NCBI GenBank assembly: GCA_026645575.1
Contig: JAPKMW010000059.1
Span: 1 to 64,000 of the forward strand
Length of the DNA: 64,000 bases
Direction: 5' to 3'
Source of the DNA: Caldilineaceae bacterium
Lineage (GTDB): Bacteria > Chloroflexota > Anaerolineae > Caldilineales > Caldilineaceae
Each line of letters opens with the position of its first letter. The first letter of the stretch is position 1. Shown one piece after another: positions 59,785 to 64,000 of this stretch. The notes beneath the pieces are model-generated. The model searched no databases. It worked only from the letters and a program-made list of their open reading frames with translations, and was not told where the DNA came from. Both the position numbers and the translations under genes were made by a program.

Positions 59785-61200
59785 TTACCCAATGCTGCCT
59801 TCCATCTGCAACTGGATCAGACGGTTCATCTCCACGGCATATTCCATGGGCAGTTCTTTGACCAACGGCTCAATAAAGCCGCCGACAATCATCGCTGCCG
59901 CTTCGTCTTCGCCGATACCGCGGCTCATGAGATAGAAAAGCTGCTCTTCCCCAATCTTGCTGACCGACGCTTCGTGACCAACGGCCACATTGTCTTCTTC
60001 GATCTCAATGTAGGGATAGGTGTCAGAGCGGCTAGCTTCATCGAGCAGGAGCGCGTCACAGACGACGTTGCTCTTGCTATGATGGGCGCCCTTGGCAACC
60101 TTGAGCAGACCACGATAGCTGGCGCGACCGCCATCCTTGCTGATCGACTTGGAGACAATCTTCGAGCTGGTGTAGGGGGCGCCATGAACCACCTTGCCAC
60201 CGGCATCCTGATGTTGACCCTTGCCCGCAAAGGCAATGGAAAGAATTTCGCCATGCGCCTTTGGCCCCATCATGTAGACGGCAGGGTACTTCATCGTCAC
60301 CTTGCTACCCAGGTTGCCATCGATCCACTCCATTGTGGCGCCTTCATGGGCGACAGTCCGCTTCGTCACCAGATTGTAGACATCGGTGCTCCAGTTCTGG
60401 ATCGTGGTATAGCGGCAACGGGCATTCTTCTTGACGATAATCTCGACAACGGCGCTGTGCAGACTGTTGCTACTGTAAATGGGCGCTGTGCAGCCTTCAA
60501 CATAGTGGACGCTGGCGCCTTCTTCGACGATAATCAGCGTGCGCTCAAACTGGCCCATGTTCTCAGCGTTGATGCGGAAGTACGCCTGCAACGGAATATC
60601 GACCTGAACGCCCTTGGGCACATAGACAAAGCTGCCACCGCTCCAGACGGCACTGTTCAATGCAGCAAACTTGTTATCCGCCGCCGGGATGATGGTGGCG
60701 AAATATTCGCGCACAATGTCCTCATGTTCGCGCAGACCAGTGTCCATGTCAAGGAAGATCACGCCGATCTTTTCCCACTCCTCGCGTAGACTGTGATAGA
60801 CCACTTCCGAGTCATATTGGGCGCCGACGCCGGCCAGGAACTTGCGTTCGGCTTCGGGAATGCCCAGGCGCTCAAAGGTGTTCTTGATGCTCTCCGGCAC
60901 ATCGTCCCAATTCTTTTCCGTGCCGGAAGAGGGTTTCAGGTAGTAAAAAATATCATCAAAGTCAATCCCGCTGAGGTCAGCGCCCCAGTTGGGCATGGGC
61001 TTGGAATAGAAAATGTCCAATGCCTCATGGCGGAACTTGCGCATCCAATCCGGCTCATTCTTGTGATCCGAAATTTGGTCAATCACGGCATGGTTCAGCC
61101 CCTTGGCCGTCTTAAAGACCGCCTGCTCCTGATCATGAAAGCCGTACTGATATTCCTGCTTCACATCATTCAAATATACTTGATCGGCTTGTGTAGCCAT
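59785..61200 (-). CDS. sufB: SufB Fe-S scaffold protein
   Basis: 471 residues. Family signatures: [40 protein letters not shown], the beta-helix core [43 protein letters not shown] (conserved Cys), [34 protein letters not shown] loop ([17 protein letters not shown]) and [19 protein letters not shown] with [19 protein letters not shown] (conserved His). It forms the SufBC2D complex on which clusters are built. The most conserved SUF gene here and full length. Confidence 0.97.
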   Translation of the reverse strand: MATQADQVYLNDVKQEYQYGFHDQEQAVFKTAKGLNHAVIDQISDHKNEPDWMRKFRHEALDIFYSKPMPNWGADLSGIDFDDIFYYLKPSSGTEKNWDDVPESIKNTFERLGIPEAERKFLAGVGAQYDSEVVYHSLREEWEKIGVIFLDMDTGLREHEDIVREYFATIIPAADNKFAALNSAVWSGGSFVYVPKGVQVDIPLQAYFRINAENMGQFERTLIIVEEGASVHYVEGCTAPIYSSNSLHSAVVEIIVKKNARCRYTTIQNWSTDVYNLVTKRTVAHEGATMEWIDGNLGSKVTMKYPAVYMMGPKAHGEILSIAFAGKGQHQDAGGKVVHGAPYTSSKIVSKSISKDGGRASYRGLLKVAKGAHHSKSNVVCDALLLDEASRSDTYPYIEIEEDNVAVGHEASVSKIGEEQLFYLMSRGIGEDEAAAMIVGGFIEPLVKELPMEYAVEMNRLIQLQMEGSIG

Positions 61201-61212
61201 GTTGCTCTCCTT

Positions 61213-61276
61213 AAGTCAAAATCTCTGAATCTCTTTATCTCTTAATCTCTGCGGATACTGAGAGATTGAGAGATTT
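61213..61276. repeat. Palindrome of AGAGATT words between sufC and sufB
   Basis: The left arm has ATCTCTGAATCTCTTTATCTC; the right arm has GAGAGATTGAGAGATT. The same words occur at 5281-5366 and 12469-12650. Confidence 0.7.
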
Positions 61277-61278
61277 CA

Positions 61279-62091
61279 TTACGCCGCCACCGGTTGGGCG
61301 ACACCAAATTCCTGCTCGACCCAGCCATAGCCCCGCTCTTCCAGTTGCAGCGCTAGTTCGATGCCGCCGGTCTTGACAATGCGACCACCGTAGAAGATGC
61401 TCACAAAGTCAGGCTTGACATAGTTGAGCAGGCGCTGGTAATGGGTAATCATCAAAAAGCCCCGCTCCGGCGTCGCTAGTTTGTTGATGCCGTCGGAGAC
61501 AATGCGCAGGGCGTCAATATCGAGACCGGAGTCGGATTCGTCGAGAATCGCAAATTTGGGCGCCAACATCGCCATCTGTAACACTTCGGTGCGCTTCTTC
61601 TCGCCACCGGAGAAGCCGTCATTCAAATAGCGACGGGCAAAGCTGGCATCGACGTTGTATTCCTTCATCTTGTCATTCAATTCACGGCGAAATTCGCGCA
61701 TGGGCATGAGGTTACTGCCGATGACACCATTGTTGGTGGTGCTGCCGCCCTGTTCCGTGTAGCCGCGCACATTAGAAACGGCGGTGCGCAGGAAGTTCGC
61801 CACACTCACGCCTGGCACGGCGACTGGATACTGGAAGGCCAGGAAAATGCCGGCTTTAGTGCGTTCGTCAGCTTCCATTGCCAAAACACTCTCGCCGTCG
61901 ATCAAGATGTCCCCTTCGGTCACTTCATAGTGGGGGTGACCGGCAATGACATAAGCCAGGGTGGATTTACCGGAACCATTCGGCCCCATCAGGGCGTGAA
62001 CTTCACCACTGCGCAACGTCAAATTGACGCCCTTCAAAATTTCCGTATCCTCCACCTTAGCGTGAAGATTGCGAATTTCCAAAACACTCAT
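61279..62091 (-). CDS. sufC: SufC ATPase
   Basis: A 270-residue ABC-type ATPase of the SUF complex. Walker [17 protein letters not shown] (about 33-48), Q-loop [15 protein letters not shown], the SufC-specific signature [15 protein letters not shown], Walker [16 protein letters not shown], and H-loop MITHYQRLL. It drives the SufBD beta-helices. Located between sufR and sufB. Confidence 0.97.
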   Translation of the reverse strand: MSVLEIRNLHAKVEDTEILKGVNLTLRSGEVHALMGPNGSGKSTLAYVIAGHPHYEVTEGDILIDGESVLAMEADERTKAGIFLAFQYPVAVPGVSVANFLRTAVSNVRGYTEQGGSTTNNGVIGSNLMPMREFRRELNDKMKEYNVDASFARRYLNDGFSGGEKKRTEVLQMAMLAPKFAILDESDSGLDIDALRIVSDGINKLATPERGFLMITHYQRLLNYVKPDFVSIFYGGRIVKTGGIELALQLEERGYGWVEQEFGVAQPVAA

Positions 62092-62174
62092 GAGTTTTTA
62101 CTCCTTACTTATTCTCATCCTTACTTGCTATCACAAGTTGCGACGATTTTTATTTATTTCTTTAAAAGAATTGC

Positions 62175-62855
62175 TTAGCTTTGTAACTCGATGGCAGTGG
62201 TTGCTTTACTGGTTTGGCCGCTAGGGCGCACTTCAAATGAGCAACCATGATGACCATCCATCATACAGTTGGTCAGGGCCACTTCGGAGCCGAGCACCTG
62301 GCGCAACATGGCCTTATCCATCTCACAGATCTCCCGATGTTCCTGGGCTAATTCATGATAGGGGCAGTTATAAGTGTGCAGGATAATAGCGTCCCGCTCG
62401 TTGGTCGTGACATCGGCCAGGACCCCGCGTTGGTGTAACGCTGTTGCCAACTCTTCCACCCGTTCCTGTAACACTTTGGAGCGCACCGAAGAGGCATAGC
62501 GATTCGCCAGGCGGTTGCTGACGCGCGCCAACAAAATATTGGTACGCTCTTTCCCCTCTAAGGCAAAGACCTCTTGCAATAAGGTCAATGCTAGATCATC
62601 ACAGTGGCAAGCAAAGAGATTGCGTCCTTGTTCCGTAACTGTATAGGTGTGATGCGGTCGTCCAACCCCAGTATTGACGGCCTTGCGTTCAATGTAGCCC
62701 TCCATTTGTAAGGTCGTCAAATGTTGACGCACTGCCGTTGTGGTAATGCTCAACAGTTGTTCTAAATCCTTGATGGTGGCCGAGCCGTTGCGTTGCATGT
62801 ATTCCAGGATTTGCCAAACCGCCGTATCTCGATTTTGATAAGCTCCGAATGACAT
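62175..62855 (-). CDS. sufR: SufR-type Fe-S sensing repressor
   Basis: 226 residues. Winged helix at the N-terminus (DTAVWQILEYMQRNGSATIK, LSITTTAVRQHLTTLQMEGY, wing YIERKAVNTGVGRPHHTYTV) and a C-terminal Fe-S ligand set: NCPYHELAQEHREICEMDKA, then LTNCMMDGHHGCSFEV, giving four cysteines in the SufR spacing. SufR binds a cluster and represses the suf operon when clusters are sufficient. The start at 62855 has GGAAGG in front. It is the first gene of the operon it is expected to control. Confidence 0.93.
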   Translation of the reverse strand: MSFGAYQNRDTAVWQILEYMQRNGSATIKDLEQLLSITTTAVRQHLTTLQMEGYIERKAVNTGVGRPHHTYTVTEQGRNLFACHCDDLALTLLQEVFALEGKERTNILLARVSNRLANRYASSVRSKVLQERVEELATALHQRGVLADVTTNERDAIILHTYNCPYHELAQEHREICEMDKAMLRQVLGSEVALTNCMMDGHHGCSFEVRPSGQTSKATTAIELQS

Positions 62856-62910
62856 GGACTTCCTTCCGTTGCTACACAAGACTCCTGCGCACGAACGTGG
62901 ACGGCGCTTC

Positions 62911-62985
62911 TATTATGCGGTAGCCGCACAATAGAATAAAAACAGTTTATCATGCTAAAATAGTTTTGTCAAATAAAACTGTTTT
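62911..62985 (-). promoter_or_regulatory. suf promoter with two inverted-repeat operators
   Basis: On the minus strand TTGACA (62972-62967), 17 bp, TAAACT (62949-62944). An inverted repeat of AAAACAGTTTAT (62939-62950) and ATAAAACTGTTTT (62973-62985) brackets both hexamers, and a second one (TATTATGCGG/CCGCACAATA, 62911-62933) lies just downstream of the -10. Both are candidate SufR sites. The rest of 62856-63179 holds a terminator and no gene. Confidence 0.7.
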
Positions 62986-63052
62986 AATGTTTAAATATAA
63001 CGAAAGTGCAGTGGTGGATACGGATAGGAATGGTGAGCGGAAAAAGAACAAA

Positions 63053-63095
63053 AATAAGAACAGGCGTTGCCCCCTTGACAACACCTGTTCTTATT
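63053..63095 (-). terminator. Intrinsic terminator after response regulator
   Basis: The arms 63053-63069 and 63079-63095 (AATAAGAACAGGCGTTG and its near-complement) have a 9-nt loop, 85 bp beyond the stop of the minus-strand response regulator. Confidence 0.65.
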
Positions 63096-63179
63096 CGTTG
63101 ACTGACAAGAGTGATGGAAGCTGTGGGGCGCTTTAGGCGAAAGAAGCTGTACGATTACTGAGCTATTTCTGATGACAAT

Positions 63180-63614
63180 TTATGCCACTGCCGCTTGTAG
63201 AATAGGGGCATGCTCACGGGTGACAGCAAAGGTGCGCTGACGGAGGACAGCATTCAGTACATGATCCAGATCACTTAGAGAAAAGGGTTTGTTCAGCACC
63301 GCATTGCACATGCTCTGCAATCGCTTGACAAGGGGATGATTTTGGTCTTCAGTCGTGTTTAAAATAAGTGGAATTTGTCGTGTCTCTGGTTGGGCTTGCA
63401 AGCTGAGCGCCATCTCATAGCCATTCATCACTGGCATGTGAAAGTCAAGAACAATCAAGTCAGGGTGGTTGCGCTGGGCAGCTTCTACACCTTCCAGACC
63501 ATTGCTGGCGGTCATCACCCGCCATTCAGGGTGAAATACTTGTAGAATATCACACAACGTTTCACGCATTAACGGGTTATCTTCAACCAAAAGAATTGTT
63601 GTGCCATCTACCAT
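63180..63614 (-). CDS. Stand-alone response regulator (REC domain)
   Basis: A 144-residue single receiver domain. Acidic pocket TTILLVEDNPLMRETL, phospho-acceptor Asp in LIVLDFHMPVMNGYEM (about 55), switch Thr in ILNTTEDQNH, and Lys in AVLNKPFSLSDL. There is no output domain, only a ~20-residue tail, so it acts through protein contact (CheY/Spo0F-like). AGGAGGT precedes the ATG, the strongest ribosome site in the window. A partner kinase is not adjacent; another receiver protein gene lies upstream. Confidence 0.92.
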   Translation of the reverse strand: MVDGTTILLVEDNPLMRETLCDILQVFHPEWRVMTASNGLEGVEAAQRNHPDLIVLDFHMPVMNGYEMALSLQAQPETRQIPLILNTTEDQNHPLVKRLQSMCNAVLNKPFSLSDLDHVLNAVLRQRTFAVTREHAPILQAAVA

Positions 63615-63688
63615 AGTTAGACCTCCTGTTGTGAGCGGCTGCCGGCAGCAGAGGGGTCCTTTTTTTAACTACAGACGCTCAAATAAAT

Positions 63689-63719
63689 AATATACCAAAC
63701 CTCTTTCCTATCTTAACAA
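63689..63719 (-). promoter_or_regulatory. Weak promoter candidate for response regulator
   Basis: On the minus strand TTGTTA (63719-63714), 19 bp, TATATT (63694-63689). The spacing is longer than ideal. Confidence 0.35.
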
Positions 63720-63880
63720 GGTGATCTTAAAAACTGATACAAAAATTCCTAAAAAACGCTTAAAAGGCACGCAATTCTCACCTTGCCTTATTGTTAATTA
63801 CCACTCAAAATCAGTGGTACAAGTGATTTTCCAGTAATTTTGACTTACTTTCACCCTACAAATTACTACTATGTAAAGTC

Positions 63881-64000
63881 CTACTCAACTGGCAACCACT
63901 GCTGGAGCAACGCTTGCAATTGCCTGGTTCCGACTGGCTTGCAAAGGTAAGCACTGGCGCCGGCGGCCAAATAGTGAGTTTCACACCCAACCCAGTGAAT
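63881..64000 (-). CDS. Response regulator C-terminus (cut by window edge)
   Basis: The 39 residues visible on the minus strand end at TAG 63881-63883 and read YLAAGASAYLCKPVGTRQLQ then ALLQQWLPVE. This is the end of a receiver domain: the AGA-x-AYL-x-KP motif with the conserved Lys, and the last helix. The rest of the gene, perhaps a hybrid kinase or another regulator, lies beyond 64000. Confidence 0.8.
   Translation of the reverse strand: MHWVGCETHYLAAGASAYLCKPVGTRQLQALLQQWLPVE

Overview
The window looks like a chromosomal segment of a Chloroflexota bacterium (Anaerolineae/Caldilineae-like). This is an inference. It rests on moderately high GC, an archaeal-type isopentenyl phosphate kinase, many STAND-like ATPase and TPR regulators, FtsX/MacB-type exporters in what looks like a monoderm background, a SufR-controlled SUF cluster, and intergenic spaces full of long palindromes built from degenerate 8-bp words. 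I saw no rRNA, tRNA, CRISPR array, transposase or phage gene.

Region 1 (1-7 kb) is the most unusual. Two regulator pairs, ATPase with a C-terminal winged helix plus TPR protein (1253-2728, 61-1116) and NB-ARC ATPase plus TPR protein (5357-6781, 4037-5260), lie on the minus strand. Between them, on the plus strand, are two paralogous short genes (3175-3363, 3634-3807). These encode 62- and 57-residue pre-peptides with a hydrophobic leader, an AYA|C cleavage-like site and tiny Cys-to-Cys tails ending GGGGC. I propose a peptide-signalling (or secreted mini-peptide) module with TPR/STAND receptors.

Region 2 (7-26.7 kb) is mixed metabolism and envelope: a DJ-1-like protein, a class I amidotransferase, a GT-C-like membrane protein, a Gfo/Idh/MocA oxidoreductase, two acyl-CoA dehydrogenases, a PchB-like chorismate mutase/lyase, a glycosyltransferase and Wzz pair, a D-threonine-aldolase-like enzyme, a ThuA-like protein, a large sensor histidine kinase, a secreted protein of unknown function, a MEMO-family protein, a SIMPL-domain protein and a divergent enolase.

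Region 3 (26.9-39.5 kb) holds a membrane-anchored barnase-like RNase with its barstar inhibitor in ATGA overlap, a D-aminoacylase-like amidohydrolase, a four-gene ABC exporter (adaptor, double FtsX permease, two ATPases, one carrying an AbrB-like tail), two PhyH-family dioxygenases and an SDR.

Region 4 (39.8-53.3 kb) is a minus-strand operon starting with the site-2 protease RseP and continuing with zinc-ribbon/LysM, HEAT, TPR and FecR-like proteins. After it come isopentenyl phosphate kinase, selenocysteine synthase SelA, a NapH/CcoG-like Fe-S membrane protein with a secreted partner, and a LysM/SH3 secreted protein with a near-consensus sigma70 promoter.

Region 5 (53.4-62.9 kb) is the complete SUF iron-sulfur cluster locus in the order sufR-C-B-D, thiosulfate sulfurtransferase, sufS, a toxin-antitoxin-like pair (second gene frameshifted), sufU, an NTF2-like protein, a Rieske protein and sufT. 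An operator-like inverted repeat spans the sufR promoter. The window ends with a stand-alone response regulator and the C-terminus of another.

Almost every intergenic gap holds a long hairpin. Three copies of an ~80-92 bp MITE-like palindrome (12523, 17743, 39753) and two copies of another (8737, 56973) are recognisable families. Many others are unrelated in sequence but share one architecture: degenerate tandem 8-mers on one arm and their complement on the other.
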